Positions 33,295-42,753 of a stretch of DNA of 64,000 nt are shown piece by piece. The stretch spans positions 3,286,992-3,350,991 of the forward strand of contig NZ_CP132333.1 of the NCBI RefSeq assembly GCF_030758935.1, written 5' to 3'. Origin of the DNA: Geothrix sp. PMB-07. Its GTDB lineage: Bacteria; Acidobacteriota; Holophagae; Holophagales; Holophagaceae. Position 1 is the stretch's first letter; each line of letters opens with the position of its first letter. The notes under the pieces are model-generated. The model saw only the letters and a list, made by a program, of their open reading frames with translations, was not told the DNA's origin and made no database searches. The position numbers and the translations under genes are program-made.

Positions 33295-34926
33295 TCAGGT
33301 CAGTGAGAGTTTTGTCCCATGGGCCTTTCGGATTTGACGCATCTGGCCAAACCTCGGAAGCGGCGGCCTTTTGGTCCATCTTGGGTCATCTCCATGTTTC
33401 GCCAAGAGATCGGCCAAGCGAGCCTTTTGCCGCGGGCTCGCATCCGGATCCACTTCCAGAGCCCAATTGGGTTGACCTGGAGTGACTGGAGGCACGAAGC
33501 GGAGCCCAAAGCAGGCCAGGGCCTCGGAGTAATCCAGTTCCACTGTGGATGCCAGGTGCTTCCGGAACCAGTCTTGAAGGTTTGAACCCGCCACTTCCTC
33601 AGCGGCGGCGCGAAACTGGATTTCCGTGAAGCCATGCCTCCCGCTGAATCGGTGAAAGGCCAGCCGCATGAGATCGTCCAGGCTCCGCTTGCCCCTGCTG
33701 GCCATCCGGATGCGTGCATCGAGCAGGAAGCCCACCACTGGCCCCTTCACATAATAGCTGACGCCTTTGTTCGGATCTCCGCCGACACCGGAGCCGCCCT
33801 CCTCCCAGACGTCGAGCGAGGCCTGCTCCAGAGTCTGTTTGAGGCGGCCTGGCGTCTGCTGCAGGCGCCGGATCGCGCCACTGAGCTCTGCGAGGAAGTC
33901 ATCCCGAGTTCCCAACCCTGCGCGGACAGCCATCACCGGCCCGTAATACGTGGTCAGTCCCTCGGCCACCCAGAGCCCCGCGGTCCTTGGCGGATGCTCG
34001 TAGTCGAAGGGACCCAGTTCCAGGGGCCGCAGGCGCTTGACGTTGTAGCCATGGAAGAATTCATGGCTGACATACGAATACCAGTGGAAATCGGCCCCGG
34101 TCGCGCCAGGGGGCGGCGGCATGGAGCTGAGCATCGCCGAGTTCTGATGTTCCAATCCCCCGGCGCCGGGACCGAAGACATTGAGAAACACGTATTTTCG
34201 ATATGGAAGCAATCCCCAAAACTGAAGGTTCTCCTTCACCAGGGCGACGAGTTTCTCACTGGCCCGAGCACCATCCCACGTGCCAAAGGCGCCGATGTCC
34301 ACCAACTCATGAGGGATCCCCGCCACCTTGAAAGCATGCGTGGAGAAGGTCCCCGCAACCAAGGGGCAATCGAGCAGGGTGTCGTAGTCCGGCGCTGTGA
34401 AATGGCCGGGTCTTCCGTCCTGCGCGGCATCCAGACCCGTGGCGCATTGCGTCCACCCTGCGGGAAGATCCAGCCACACGTCATAGTGCCGGTTCGTAAA
34501 GGGGAGCGGTGTGATGAAGGTGGCAGGGCCACTCAGAATGGCCAAATGTTCGGTCACCAGGTTTGTGGTGACGAAATGGGAGGGGCAATCCAACCGGTAG
34601 AACAACTCTATCTCGCGGGCATCCCCTGCATGCACGCGCCACCGGTTCGGGGCTGGATGCTCCACCAGCATTGGCTTGCCCGCCAACCCCGTGGCGGAGA
34701 GACCCTGCACCCGTGCCGCCAAATCCTGGAGCGCATAGTAGCCGGGCGACCACCGGGGCATCATCAAATCGACGACCTCCTGGCCTTCCGTGGGAATGCG
34801 GACATTCACCTCGGCCTTGTGATCCTTCGGATTGGGAATCCGGATCGTATAGGTGATTCCATCCCGGGCCCAGGCCATGACCGAGCCGAGCAGAACAAGC
34901 CAGATGAGCCGTCGAATGACGCGCAT
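33295..34926 (-). CDS. Exported M61-family metallopeptidase
   Basis: The 543-residue product has a signal peptide (LIWLVLLGSVMAWA), an N-terminal beta-rich M61 domain (YTIRIPNPKDHKAEVNVRIP to PRWSPGYY), and the gluzincin catalytic site SHEFFHGYNVKRLRP (about residue 283), followed by the third zinc ligand Glu in GLWVAEGLTTYYGPVMA (about 316). The family, glycyl-aminopeptidase type, trims small N-terminal residues from peptides. The usual C-terminal PDZ domain is not evident. GGAGG lies four bases before the ATG. Position next to hydroxyproline genes suggests peptide supply, but this is inferred. Confidence 0.88.
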   Translation of the reverse strand: MRVIRRLIWLVLLGSVMAWARDGITYTIRIPNPKDHKAEVNVRIPTEGQEVVDLMMPRWSPGYYALQDLAARVQGLSATGLAGKPMLVEHPAPNRWRVHAGDAREIELFYRLDCPSHFVTTNLVTEHLAILSGPATFITPLPFTNRHYDVWLDLPAGWTQCATGLDAAQDGRPGHFTAPDYDTLLDCPLVAGTFSTHAFKVAGIPHELVDIGAFGTWDGARASEKLVALVKENLQFWGLLPYRKYVFLNVFGPGAGGLEHQNSAMLSSMPPPPGATGADFHWYSYVSHEFFHGYNVKRLRPLELGPFDYEHPPRTAGLWVAEGLTTYYGPVMAVRAGLGTRDDFLAELSGAIRRLQQTPGRLKQTLEQASLDVWEEGGSGVGGDPNKGVSYYVKGPVVGFLLDARIRMASRGKRSLDDLMRLAFHRFSGRHGFTEIQFRAAAEEVAGSNLQDWFRKHLASTVELDYSEALACFGLRFVPPVTPGQPNWALEVDPDASPRQKARLADLLAKHGDDPRWTKRPPLPRFGQMRQIRKAHGTKLSLT

Positions 34927-35019
34927 TGGGCCTCCGATTTCAATCTCTCAACACCAGAAAAATCATGTCCAGCGCGGTGTTCCTTTGCAGGCATTCAGAA
35001 AGATGCCGCGCGGTTCTGA

Positions 35020-36999
35020 TCAGCCGAGCACAGTCTTTGCGACCTGCACCACCTGGTTCACCGTGAGGCCGAACTGCTCGAAGAGGATGTCTGCCGGGGC
35101 GCTGGCTCCGAAATGGTCCAGGCCAATGCAGGCGCCCCTGTTTCCGGTGTACCTCTGCCATCCGGTGGTGACGCCCGCCTCGATGGAAACCCTCGCAGTG
35201 ACAGCATCCGGAAGCACCTCTGCCTTGTATGCGGGGCTCTGGGCTTCGAACAGTTCCCAGCAGGGCATGGACACCACCCGGGTGGGCACACCCTCCGCTT
35301 CAAGAACCTTGCGAGCTTGAACCGCCAAGTGGACTTCCGAACCCGAGGCCAGGAGCAGGACCCGGGGAGCGGCGCTGGCCTCCTCCAGAACATAGGCGCC
35401 CTTGGCAGCGCCCTTGGCCCTTTCCGCATCCAATGTGGGCAGTTTCTGGCGGGTGAGCGCCAGCCCCACGGGGCCATCGCCTTTCGACATCGCAATGGCC
35501 CAGGCCTGGGCTGTCTCGTTGGCATCGGCGGGACGAATCATGGTGAAGCCCGGGATGAGGCGCATGCTCATCATTTGTTCAATGGGCTGATGGGTAGGGC
35601 CATCTTCGCCCACCCCGATGGAATCATGCGTCCACACGTAGGTGACCGGGATCTTCATGAGCGAGGCCAAGCGTGCGGTGGGGCGCATATAGTCGCAGAA
35701 GATGAAGAAGGTGGCACCGAAGGCCTTCACGCCGCCGTGGAGGCTCATGCCATTCAGCACTGCGCCCATGGCGTGTTCGCGAATGCCGAAGTGGAAGTTC
35801 CGCCCGCTCTCTCGCGGGCCGAAATCGCCGCCGTCCTTCAGGTGCGTGTTGTTGGAGGGGGCCAGATCGGCGCTGCCGCCGATGAGATTGGGGATGGCCG
35901 CCGCCAGTGCATTGAGGACCTTGCCACTGGCCTCGCGCGTGGCAATGGCGTCGTTTGTGGAGAAGCTGGGCAGGGCCTTCTGCCACTGCGTAGGCAGCTC
36001 TCCATTCAGGAACGCCTCATACTCGGCGGCAAGCTCCGGGAAGGCTTTCCGGTAGGCCTCGAAGCGGGCTTCCCAATCGCTTTCGGCCTCGGCGCCCCGG
36101 GGGCCGCACTGGCCGCGCCAATGGGCGAGGGCCTCGGCTGGAACAGGGAACTGAATCTCGGGATCGAAGCCCAGAATCGTCTTGGTGGCGCGGATTTCCC
36201 CATCCCCCAACGGAGCGCCGTGAGCGTGGTGAGTGTCCTTCTTGCTGGGGGCGGGGAACCCGATGACTGTGGTGCAATCGATGAGGGTTGGTCGGCCGCA
36301 GGCGGGTTCCTGGAAGGCCTTCACCAGTGCCTCCACATCTTCGCCGTCAGCCACTTTCAGCACCCGCCAGCCCATGGCTTCGAAGCGAGCGGGAACGTTT
36401 TCGCTCCAGGCCAAGTCTGTGCGGCCCTCGATGGTGATCCGGTTGTTGTCCCAAAGCACAGTGAGCTTTTCGAGGCCCAGATGCCCCGCAAGGCTGGCGG
36501 CCTCGTAGGCAACGCCTTCCATCAGGCAACCGTCGCCGGCAAAGGCGAAGGTGCGATGGTTCACGACATCATGGCCGGGGCGGTTGAAGCGGTCGGCCAG
36601 CCAGCGTTCGGCGATGGCCATGCCCACCGCGTTGCCGATGCCCTGACCCAGGGGACCGGTGGTGGTTTCGATGCCCACGGTGTGGCCGAACTCCGGATGG
36701 CCGGGAGTCTTGGAGTCCCACTGGCGGAAGGCTTTCAGATCATCCAGCTCCAGTCCATAGCCCGCGAGGTAGAGCAGGCTGTAGATGAGCATGGAGGCAT
36801 GGCCGCAGGACAGTACGAAGCGATCACGATCGGGCCACTTGGGGTTGGCGGGGTTGTGCTTCATGACCTTTGCCCACAGGGCATAGGCCGCAGGCGCCTG
36901 GGCCATGGGTGTGCCGGGATGGCCGCTGTTCGCCTTCTGCACGCCATCCATGGCGAGGCAGCGGATCGTGTCGATGCAGCGTTTGTCGAGGTTGGTCAT
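35020..36999 (-). CDS. tkt: Transketolase
   Basis: The 659-residue enzyme is of normal length. Visible are the N-terminal block DGVQKANSGHPGTPM, thiamine-diphosphate site GDGCLMEGVAYEAASLAGHLGLEKLTVLWDNN, the pyrimidine-binding region DYMRPTARLASLMKIPVTYVWTHDSIGVGEDGPTHQP, and the C-terminal domain. It interconverts pentose, triose and tetrose phosphates in the cytoplasm, which is needed after L-arabinose enters as xylulose-5-phosphate. The ATG at 36999 follows AGGAG. A palindrome at 37340-37370 upstream is shared with araD and the second TonB cassette, tying it to the arabinose regulon. Confidence 0.96.
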   Translation of the reverse strand: MTNLDKRCIDTIRCLAMDGVQKANSGHPGTPMAQAPAAYALWAKVMKHNPANPKWPDRDRFVLSCGHASMLIYSLLYLAGYGLELDDLKAFRQWDSKTPGHPEFGHTVGIETTTGPLGQGIGNAVGMAIAERWLADRFNRPGHDVVNHRTFAFAGDGCLMEGVAYEAASLAGHLGLEKLTVLWDNNRITIEGRTDLAWSENVPARFEAMGWRVLKVADGEDVEALVKAFQEPACGRPTLIDCTTVIGFPAPSKKDTHHAHGAPLGDGEIRATKTILGFDPEIQFPVPAEALAHWRGQCGPRGAEAESDWEARFEAYRKAFPELAAEYEAFLNGELPTQWQKALPSFSTNDAIATREASGKVLNALAAAIPNLIGGSADLAPSNNTHLKDGGDFGPRESGRNFHFGIREHAMGAVLNGMSLHGGVKAFGATFFIFCDYMRPTARLASLMKIPVTYVWTHDSIGVGEDGPTHQPIEQMMSMRLIPGFTMIRPADANETAQAWAIAMSKGDGPVGLALTRQKLPTLDAERAKGAAKGAYVLEEASAAPRVLLLASGSEVHLAVQARKVLEAEGVPTRVVSMPCWELFEAQSPAYKAEVLPDAVTARVSIEAGVTTGWQRYTGNRGACIGLDHFGASAPADILFEQFGLTVNQVVQVAKTVLG

Positions 37000-37419
37000 C
37001 AACGACTCCTGGAGGAGAGTAGGAAGGCTGGAACCGGAGAAGGGCCGGACAGGGCATTCACTGCCTTCGTAGCGGGCTGGCCAGGCGGGAAGCGCAGTCC
37101 GTTCATGCCAGGAACGCCTCCGTCAGCGAACAAGGAGCTACGATCCGTCTGCCCCACCCCACCAAGAACGTCATGCAATATCCTGATGGTTGGCGAGCGC
37201 CTTGAGGCCCCGCTGAGAGCCCTGGGTTCGAAGGATCGTTGCAGGGTGTCGCACGCCTGACGCCGATGGTGATGAGGCCAGGCCCCTGAACAGCCCCACC
37301 AGCATCAGGGAGTGGCCAGTTCGTGTCCAGCAAAATGATACCGATTTCTGAAATCGGTTTCTGAAACCAAATTCATCTCCGTCTTCAGCCCGCCACCGTC
37401 GCGATGACCCCCTGGACAT
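37000..37419 (-). promoter_or_regulatory. Upstream region of transketolase with double operator
   Basis: This 420-base gap holds no gene. At 37340-37358 the sequence ACCGATTTCTGAAATCGGT is a perfect 19-bp palindrome, and a second overlapping one (ATCGGTTTCTGAAACC, 37353-37368) follows. The same motif occurs at 44812-44830 and 52229-52247. It lies about 340 bases before the start codon, so transcription must begin well upstream of tkt. Confidence 0.75.
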
Positions 37420-38169
37420 TCAACTGCGGGCCCACTTCCGGTAGGCAGCCGGGCTTAAGCCGGTGACCTGCTTGAACTGGCGAGTGAGCGCCGCCTGATC
37501 GCAGAAGCCTGTGTCCACGGCGATGGCGGAGATCGGAAGGTCCGTATCCGACAGGGCCTCTGCCGCAGCCTGGATGCGAACTTTCATGACGTACTGGCCG
37601 GGGCTGAGGTGGAAGACCTTCCTGATGCGCCGCTCAAACTGAACCGCGGAGAGCCCGGCCATGGCCGCCAACTGTTCGAGCCTGAGCCCTTCGGCGAAGT
37701 GGCCGTGGATGTGATCCACCGCCGCCGCGAAAGGGGCATCAATGAGACCGGTCCGGCTAGGTTCGGGCAGGTCCGTGCTGAGGCAGGCCAGGGCGATCAC
37801 GCTGCCGCTGTGATCTCTGATGGGCACCTTCTGGGTAAGGCACCAGCCAGGGCGACGGTTCGGATAGAGGGTGAGGTCCAACGCATCCACGATGGGGCCT
37901 CCGGTCCGCAGCAGCCTCGCATCCTGGTCCGCATAGCGCCGGGCCATCTCCGGAGGCCAGAGGTCAAACACCGTCTTTCCCATGGCCGCCTGCTTCGAGG
38001 GCAGGCCGCAGCGCTCGACGCCGCTCTGGCTCATGGCCAAGTAGCGCCCTGCGGTGTCCTTCACAGTGAAGACAGCCTGGTTCAGCCGGTCGAAGAGCGC
38101 CTCCACGAAATCGAGGCTCCCCACCTGGCTCAGCAAGGCATCCAGGCTCGATTCGCGAAAGGGTGGCAT
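37420..38169 (-). CDS. AraC-family regulator with N-terminal PAS domain
   Basis: The 249-residue product has a PAS-like domain (about 18-130: LFDRLNQAVFTVKDTAGRYLAMSQSG, GKTVFDLWPPEMARRYADQD, RRPGWCLTQKVPIRDHSGSVIALACLSTDL) and a C-terminal AraC helix-turn-helix pair (about 150-247: LRLEQLAAMAGLSAVQFERRIRKVFHLSPGQYV, ISAIAVDTGFCDQAALTRQFKQVTGLSPAAYRKW). It is divergent from the hydroxyproline operon. PAS-AraC regulators in this position commonly control hydroxyproline catabolism, so it probably responds to hydroxyproline or an intermediate. Confidence 0.88.
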   Translation of the reverse strand: MPPFRESSLDALLSQVGSLDFVEALFDRLNQAVFTVKDTAGRYLAMSQSGVERCGLPSKQAAMGKTVFDLWPPEMARRYADQDARLLRTGGPIVDALDLTLYPNRRPGWCLTQKVPIRDHSGSVIALACLSTDLPEPSRTGLIDAPFAAAVDHIHGHFAEGLRLEQLAAMAGLSAVQFERRIRKVFHLSPGQYVMKVRIQAAAEALSDTDLPISAIAVDTGFCDQAALTRQFKQVTGLSPAAYRKWARS

Positions 38170-38257
38170 GTCCGTAGTCTAGCCGCGGCCTTGTGATCTT
38201 TCGCCGCGCGCAGGGGGGGAATCGCACAAGACCGGCACGGCAACCGGGCAGAAGATT

Positions 38258-39232
38258 GTGTTCAAACAAGGAACCCCATTGGAACCTGCGACTCGCATCC
38301 ACGTTTTCGATAGCCATACGGGAGGCGAACCCACCCGTGTGGTCCTGGAGGGTGGCCCCGATCTCGGCTCCGGCCCCCTGAGTGAACGACAAACAAAGCT
38401 TCAAAGGGACCACGCGGCCTGGCGTCGGGCCCTGGTTTGCGAACCCCGGGCCTCGGAGGTGCTGGTGGGCGCCCTGGTGGTGCCACCCCATGTGCCGGAC
38501 TGCAATCTTGGCGTGATCTTCTTCAACAACGTGGGGGTTCTTGGCATGTGCGGCCACGGCACCATGGGGGTGGTGGAGACCCTGCGGCATGCTGGAAAGC
38601 TCCAGCCGGGGCGCCTGCGCATCGACACGCCCGTGGGTGTGGTAGAGGCGGAGCTTCTCGAAGATGGAAGCGTCCTGGTGATCAACGTGCCGGCCCGTCG
38701 CTGCCTCCGGCAGGTTCCCCTGCAGGTGCCGGGCCTGGGCCTCGTGCACGGTGACGTGGCCTGGGGCGGAAATGGGTTCTTCCTCGTGGATGACCACGGC
38801 CTCGACCTGCGGAGGGAACAGCTGCCAGCCCTGATGGGGGCCGCATCGGCGATCCTCCAGGAACTGGAGCGTCAGGGGCTGAGCCACCAGGTGGGCTTCG
38901 AGGTCAACCACGTGGAACTCACGGGCCCGGCCGCGGATCCCGCCAACCATGGCCGGAATTTCGTCCTATGTCCTGGGCTGGAGTGGGATCGCAGCCCGTG
39001 CGGCACAGGAACCTCTGCCAAGCTCGCCTGCCTCCTGGATGAAGGCAAACTGGCGGAGGGCCAGATCTGGCGCCAGGAGAGCCTCATCGGCTCCGTCTTC
39101 AAGGGGTGGATGGCCCGACGGGATGGCCTTTTGCTGCCGCACATCCAGGGACGGGCGCACATGACCGCGGAAGCCACCCTGATCCTCGATCCCAGTGATC
39201 CCTTCGTAGCGGGCTTCTCCCGTGGCGCCTGA
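38258..39232 (+). CDS. 4-hydroxyproline 2-epimerase (proline racemase family)
   Basis: The 324-residue product has both catalytic cysteines of the two-base epimerases, C98 in GMCGHGTMG and C248 in RSPCGTGTSAKLA. This separates it from trans-3-hydroxyproline dehydratases, which have Thr at one site. It should convert trans-4-hydroxy-L-proline to cis-4-hydroxy-D-proline, the first step of the pathway encoded by the next five genes. The start is a GTG at 38258. The stop overlaps the next gene by 11 bases. It is divergent from the PAS-AraC regulator across 88 bases. Confidence 0.92.
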   Translation: MFKQGTPLEPATRIHVFDSHTGGEPTRVVLEGGPDLGSGPLSERQTKLQRDHAAWRRALVCEPRASEVLVGALVVPPHVPDCNLGVIFFNNVGVLGMCGHGTMGVVETLRHAGKLQPGRLRIDTPVGVVEAELLEDGSVLVINVPARRCLRQVPLQVPGLGLVHGDVAWGGNGFFLVDDHGLDLRREQLPALMGAASAILQELERQGLSHQVGFEVNHVELTGPAADPANHGRNFVLCPGLEWDRSPCGTGTSAKLACLLDEGKLAEGQIWRQESLIGSVFKGWMARRDGLLLPHIQGRAHMTAEATLILDPSDPFVAGFSRGA

Positions 39233-40340
39233 TGTCGTGATCGTGGGCGGAGGCATCGTGGGCTGCGCCTGTGCGCTGGCCCTCGCGCAAAAAGGTTGCC
39301 GCGTGACCCTGCTGGAGGCCGAAGGATGGGGCCATGGCGCCACCGGCGCAGCCATGGGACATCTGGTGATCCTGGACGGCTCACCGGAGGAGCTGGCCCT
39401 TTGCCGCCTCGGTCAGGAACGCTGGAAGGAGCTGGCTCCCGGACTGGGAACCCCCCTTGAGATGGACGTTTGCGGCACCCTCTGGGTAGCCGCCGACGAT
39501 GAAGAGATGGAGCTGGTCCGACCGCGGTGCGAGGCTTACCGGGCGGCTGGGATTCAGGCGGAACTGCTGGATGCGGCTGCGCTCCGCGAACTCGAGCCCT
39601 GCCTCGCATCCAACCTGGCCGGAGGCATGCTTGTGCCCGGGGATGCCGTGATCTACCCGCCCGCCGGGGCCCGGCTGCTGGCAGAGGCTGCGGCCTTTGC
39701 CGGGGCCGACCTGCAGCGCGGTCATCGCGTGGTGGGTCTCGAACGCGGCGGCCTTCGACTGGAGGATGGCACCCGGCTGCCTTCCGGCTGCGTGGTGCTT
39801 GCCGCGGGGAGCGACTCCACGCGCCTGCTGCCCGACCTGCCGCTGGTGAAACGGAAGGGGCACCTGGCCATCACAGACCGCCGTCCCGGCTTCCTAAAGC
39901 ATCAGTTGGTGGAACTGGGCTACCTGAAATCCGCCCACGCTTCTCAGGAAGACAGTGTGGCTTTCAACCTGCAGCCCCGCCCCAACGGCCAGCTCCTGCT
40001 GGGCTCCAGCCGCCAGTTCGGGGATGAATCGCCTGATCTCCGCCCCCAGCTTTTCCAGCGCATGATCCACAGGGCCCTGAGCTATGTTCCCGGCCTGGCG
40101 GAAGTGCCCGTGCTGCGAACCTGGACGGGCTTCCGTCCCACAACGCCGGATCACCGTCCCCTGATCGGCCCCTGGCCCCATCACCGGGGCGTGCTCCTCG
40201 CCTGTGGCCATGAGGGGTTGGGCATCACCACCGCCCCGGCCACGGCGGAGCTGGTCGTGGCCCAGGTCCTGGGACTGGAGCCGCCCCTTGATCCGACGCC
40301 CTACCTGCCCAGCCGCTTTGCGGAGGCGACCCATGCCTAG
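39222..40340 (+). CDS. FAD-dependent D-amino-acid oxidase family protein (hydroxy-D-proline dehydrogenase subunit)
   Basis: The 372-residue DAO-family flavoprotein has the Rossmann FAD motif VVIVGGGIVGCACALALAQKG at the start and the C-terminal block LRTWTGFRPTTPDHRPLIGPWPHHRGVLLACGHEGLGITTAPATAELV. With the next two gene products it forms the usual three-part cis-4-hydroxy-D-proline dehydrogenase: this catalytic subunit, a small ferredoxin-like subunit and an FAD/NAD oxidoreductase. The product would be 1-pyrroline-4-hydroxy-2-carboxylate. A GTG start at 39222 overlaps the epimerase gene. Confidence 0.9.
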   Translation: MAPDVVIVGGGIVGCACALALAQKGCRVTLLEAEGWGHGATGAAMGHLVILDGSPEELALCRLGQERWKELAPGLGTPLEMDVCGTLWVAADDEEMELVRPRCEAYRAAGIQAELLDAAALRELEPCLASNLAGGMLVPGDAVIYPPAGARLLAEAAAFAGADLQRGHRVVGLERGGLRLEDGTRLPSGCVVLAAGSDSTRLLPDLPLVKRKGHLAITDRRPGFLKHQLVELGYLKSAHASQEDSVAFNLQPRPNGQLLLGSSRQFGDESPDLRPQLFQRMIHRALSYVPGLAEVPVLRTWTGFRPTTPDHRPLIGPWPHHRGVLLACGHEGLGITTAPATAELVVAQVLGLEPPLDPTPYLPSRFAEATHA

Positions 40341-40560
40341 GCTGTGGGTGGATGGCCTGCCCGTTCAAGTGGCCGAAGGAGCTCGAATCACTTCAGCCTT
40401 GGGCCTGCCGCCCGTGGCTTGCCGGGATCTCTCCGGCGCCCCCCGAGGGCCTTTGTGCGGCATCGGGCAATGCTTTGAGTGCCGCCTGCAGGTGGATGGA
40501 CGCGACGTCCTGGCCTGCCTGCTTGTGGCGCAGGAAGGCATGCAGGTGCGCCGTGGCTGA
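40333..40560 (+). CDS. Small (2Fe-2S)-binding subunit of the hydroxyproline dehydrogenase
   Basis: The ATG at 40333 overlaps the previous stop by eight bases. The 75-residue product has a plant-ferredoxin-like cluster motif: LCGIGQCFECRLQVDGRDVLACL (Cys-4-Cys-2-Cys and a fourth Cys). It would pass electrons between the DAO-type subunit and the next oxidoreductase. Small proteins of this size and place are standard in hydroxyproline operons. Confidence 0.9.
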   Translation: MPRLWVDGLPVQVAEGARITSALGLPPVACRDLSGAPRGPLCGIGQCFECRLQVDGRDVLACLLVAQEGMQVRRG

Positions 40561-41803
40561 GCGCCTCCTTGTCGTAGGCGCAGGCCCGGCCGGCATCGCG
40601 GCCGCCGTCAGTGCCGCGAAGACCGGCATGGCCGTGACGTTGGTCGATGCCCAGCCTGAACCCGGCGGCCAGATCTGGCGCGGGCAGTGGGGCAACCCCG
40701 TGTATCCCTCCGCGCGGTTCTGGCTCGCCGCCCTCCGCAGCAGCAGTGTCTGTCTTCGGATGTCCCGCCGGGTCGTCGCGGCTCCCGCATCCGGTTGGCT
40801 CGGCTTGACGGGTCCGACGGGTGCCGAAAGATTCGGCTACGACAAGCTGATTCTGGCCACTGGTGCCCGCGACCGCTTCCTGCCCTTCCCGGGTTGGACC
40901 CTGCCGGGCGTCTGCGGGGCCGGTGGCTTGCAGGCCCTGGAGAAGGGAGGGCTCGATGTGCGCGGGAAACGGATCGTCGTGGGTGGCAGCGGCCCTCTGC
41001 TCCTGGCTGTGGCCACGCATCTGCGCCGCCGGGGCGCCCACATCCTTGCGGTGGCTGAGCAGGCCTCGGCGGCCTCGCTGCGCGGCCTGTTCCCGGAACT
41101 GCTGCGGCGCCCTCGCCTGCTGCTACAGGGGCTCCCGGCCTTGAGCCTGCCTCTGCAATCGGGTGCCTGGGTCACCCGGGCCGCAGGGAAGCATCAGCTC
41201 CGGGAGGTTCATCTCCAGACTCCACGAGGTCTCCGGGTCCTAGAGGCCGATTTTCTGGCCGTCGGATATGGGCTGGTTCCCGACCTCGAGCTGCCACGTT
41301 TGCTGGGCTGCGACACCACACCCAATGGCGTCTGCGTGGATGAAGGACAGCGAACCTCGGTGCCGGGTGTTTTCGCGGCGGGCGAACCGACAGGCATCGG
41401 CGGCGTGGATAAGGCTTTGGCGGAGGGCCGCGCCGCTGGACTCTGGGCCGCCGGTCTTGAAGCAGAGGCCAGGCTGCTGGCGAGGGATATCCGCAAAGGG
41501 AGGGCCTGGGCCACCGCCCTCGCCTCGGCCTTCGCCCTTCGCCCCGAACTGCGACGGCTCGCCACTCCCGAGACCCTCCTCTGCCGCTGCGAGGATGTGC
41601 CCATGGGCGACCTCCTGCCCTTCACGCAAGGGCGCGATGCCCGCCTGCACGCCCGCTGCGGCATGGGCCGATGCCAGGGACGGATCTGCGGGCCCGCCGC
41701 GGAATTCCTCTTCGGCTGGTGCCCAGGCGGCCCCCGCCAACCCCTCTCCCCCACGACCTTCGCCGACCTCGTCGGCCTTCTTTCACCACCGGAGCAACCA
41801 TGA
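40553..41803 (+). CDS. FAD/NAD-dependent oxidoreductase subunit of the hydroxyproline dehydrogenase
   Basis: I choose GTG at 40553 (product begins AERLLVVGAGPAGIAAAVSAAKTG), overlapping the ferredoxin-like gene by eight bases. The 416-residue product has an FAD site at residues 5-25, a second nucleotide site (RGKRIVVGGSGPLLLAVATHL), the FAD closing motif VPGVFAAGEPTGIGGVDKALAEGRAAG, and a C-terminal Cys-rich BFD-like cluster region (LLCRCEDV, ARCGMGRCQGRIC). This is the layout of the large subunit of heteromeric D-hydroxyproline or opine dehydrogenases at the membrane. Confidence 0.9.
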   Translation: MAERLLVVGAGPAGIAAAVSAAKTGMAVTLVDAQPEPGGQIWRGQWGNPVYPSARFWLAALRSSSVCLRMSRRVVAAPASGWLGLTGPTGAERFGYDKLILATGARDRFLPFPGWTLPGVCGAGGLQALEKGGLDVRGKRIVVGGSGPLLLAVATHLRRRGAHILAVAEQASAASLRGLFPELLRRPRLLLQGLPALSLPLQSGAWVTRAAGKHQLREVHLQTPRGLRVLEADFLAVGYGLVPDLELPRLLGCDTTPNGVCVDEGQRTSVPGVFAAGEPTGIGGVDKALAEGRAAGLWAAGLEAEARLLARDIRKGRAWATALASAFALRPELRRLATPETLLCRCEDVPMGDLLPFTQGRDARLHARCGMGRCQGRICGPAAEFLFGWCPGGPRQPLSPTTFADLVGLLSPPEQP

Positions 41804-42687
41804 ATCCCTTCCAGGGCGTCCTGCCCGCCATCACCACCCCTTTCCACACTGATGGATCTGTGGACCACGAAGCCCTCGAGGCTCATGCCCGCTGGATGCT
41901 GAGCCAGGGTTGCGGCGGCCTCGTTCCCTGCGGATCGCTGGGCGAGGGCGCCACGCTGGATTTCGAGGAAAAGGTGGCCGTCCTCCGGACCTGTGTGAAG
42001 GCCGCCGAAGGCAGGCCCGTGATTCCCGGCATCGCGGCGCTGTCCACCGCCGAGGCGGTGCGCCTGGCCCAGGCGGCCGAGGCTGCGGGGGCGAAAGGGT
42101 TGATGGTGCTACCGCCCTATGTCTACGTGGGCGACTGGACAGAGATGCGCGCCCACATGAGCGCGGTCATCCGCGCGACGCCCCTGCCCTGCCTGCTCTA
42201 CAACAATCCGGTGGCCTACAAGGTGGACTTCGTACCTGAGCACATCGCCGAACTGGCGGCCCTGCATCCCAACCTGCTGGGGGTGAAGGAGAGCAGCACC
42301 GACGCCCGCCGCATCGCCGGCATCCTCGCCCTCATTGGTGACCGCCTCGCTCTGGGAGTCGGCGTCGATGACTGCCTCATGGAAGGCGTGGCCATGGGCG
42401 CCTCTTTCTGGATCGCGGGTCTGGTGAACGCCTTCCCCAAAGAGAGCGTGGAGCTCCTGAACCTCGCCCTGGCTGGAAAGCGCGACGAGGCCTTCCGCCT
42501 CTATGCCTGGTTCCTGCCTCTGCTCCGCATGGATACGGTGCCGAAGTTCGTGCAGCTCATCAAGCTCGTGCAGCAGGAGATGGGTTGGGGCAGCGAACGC
42601 ATGCGGGCGCCTCGGGCGATTTTGGCAGGGGCCGAGCGTGAGACAGCACTGGCCGAGCTTGCTCAGGCGTTGGCCCATCGCCCCTGA
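41800..42687 (+). CDS. Dihydrodipicolinate synthase family: 1-pyrroline-4-hydroxy-2-carboxylate deaminase
   Basis: The ATG at 41800 follows GGAG and shares ATGA with the previous stop. The 295-residue class I aldolase-fold protein has the Schiff-base Lys (K163 in LLGVKESSTDA) and Tyr (Y134 in LLYNNPVAYKVDF), plus GSLGEGATL near the N-terminus. In hydroxyproline operons this family deaminates 1-pyrroline-4-hydroxy-2-carboxylate to 2-oxoglutarate semialdehyde. Dihydrodipicolinate synthase itself is less likely given the context. Confidence 0.9.
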   Translation: MNPFQGVLPAITTPFHTDGSVDHEALEAHARWMLSQGCGGLVPCGSLGEGATLDFEEKVAVLRTCVKAAEGRPVIPGIAALSTAEAVRLAQAAEAAGAKGLMVLPPYVYVGDWTEMRAHMSAVIRATPLPCLLYNNPVAYKVDFVPEHIAELAALHPNLLGVKESSTDARRIAGILALIGDRLALGVGVDDCLMEGVAMGASFWIAGLVNAFPKESVELLNLALAGKRDEAFRLYAWFLPLLRMDTVPKFVQLIKLVQQEMGWGSERMRAPRAILAGAERETALAELAQALAHRP

Positions 42688-42753
42688 AGATCCTTCCTAC
42701 CCCGAACGCTACGTTCCATATCCCGCTTTTCTCAACGTCCAGGGGGTTCTCCC

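Noticed and set aside
33634-35019. Long plus-strand open frame opposite the M61 peptidase
   Set aside because: It is a GC-rich shadow of a gene with clear family motifs. Its translation has no recognisable domain.
35113-37260. A 715-codon plus-strand open frame opposite transketolase
   Set aside because: Antisense to a highly conserved enzyme gene. The frame arises from codon bias and has no ribosome site or domain.
37420-38169. The PAS-AraC protein as the regulator binding the shared 19-bp palindrome
   Set aside because: It is divergent from the hydroxyproline operon, whose promoter region lacks the palindrome, and AraC proteins usually bind direct repeats. A separate repressor is more likely.
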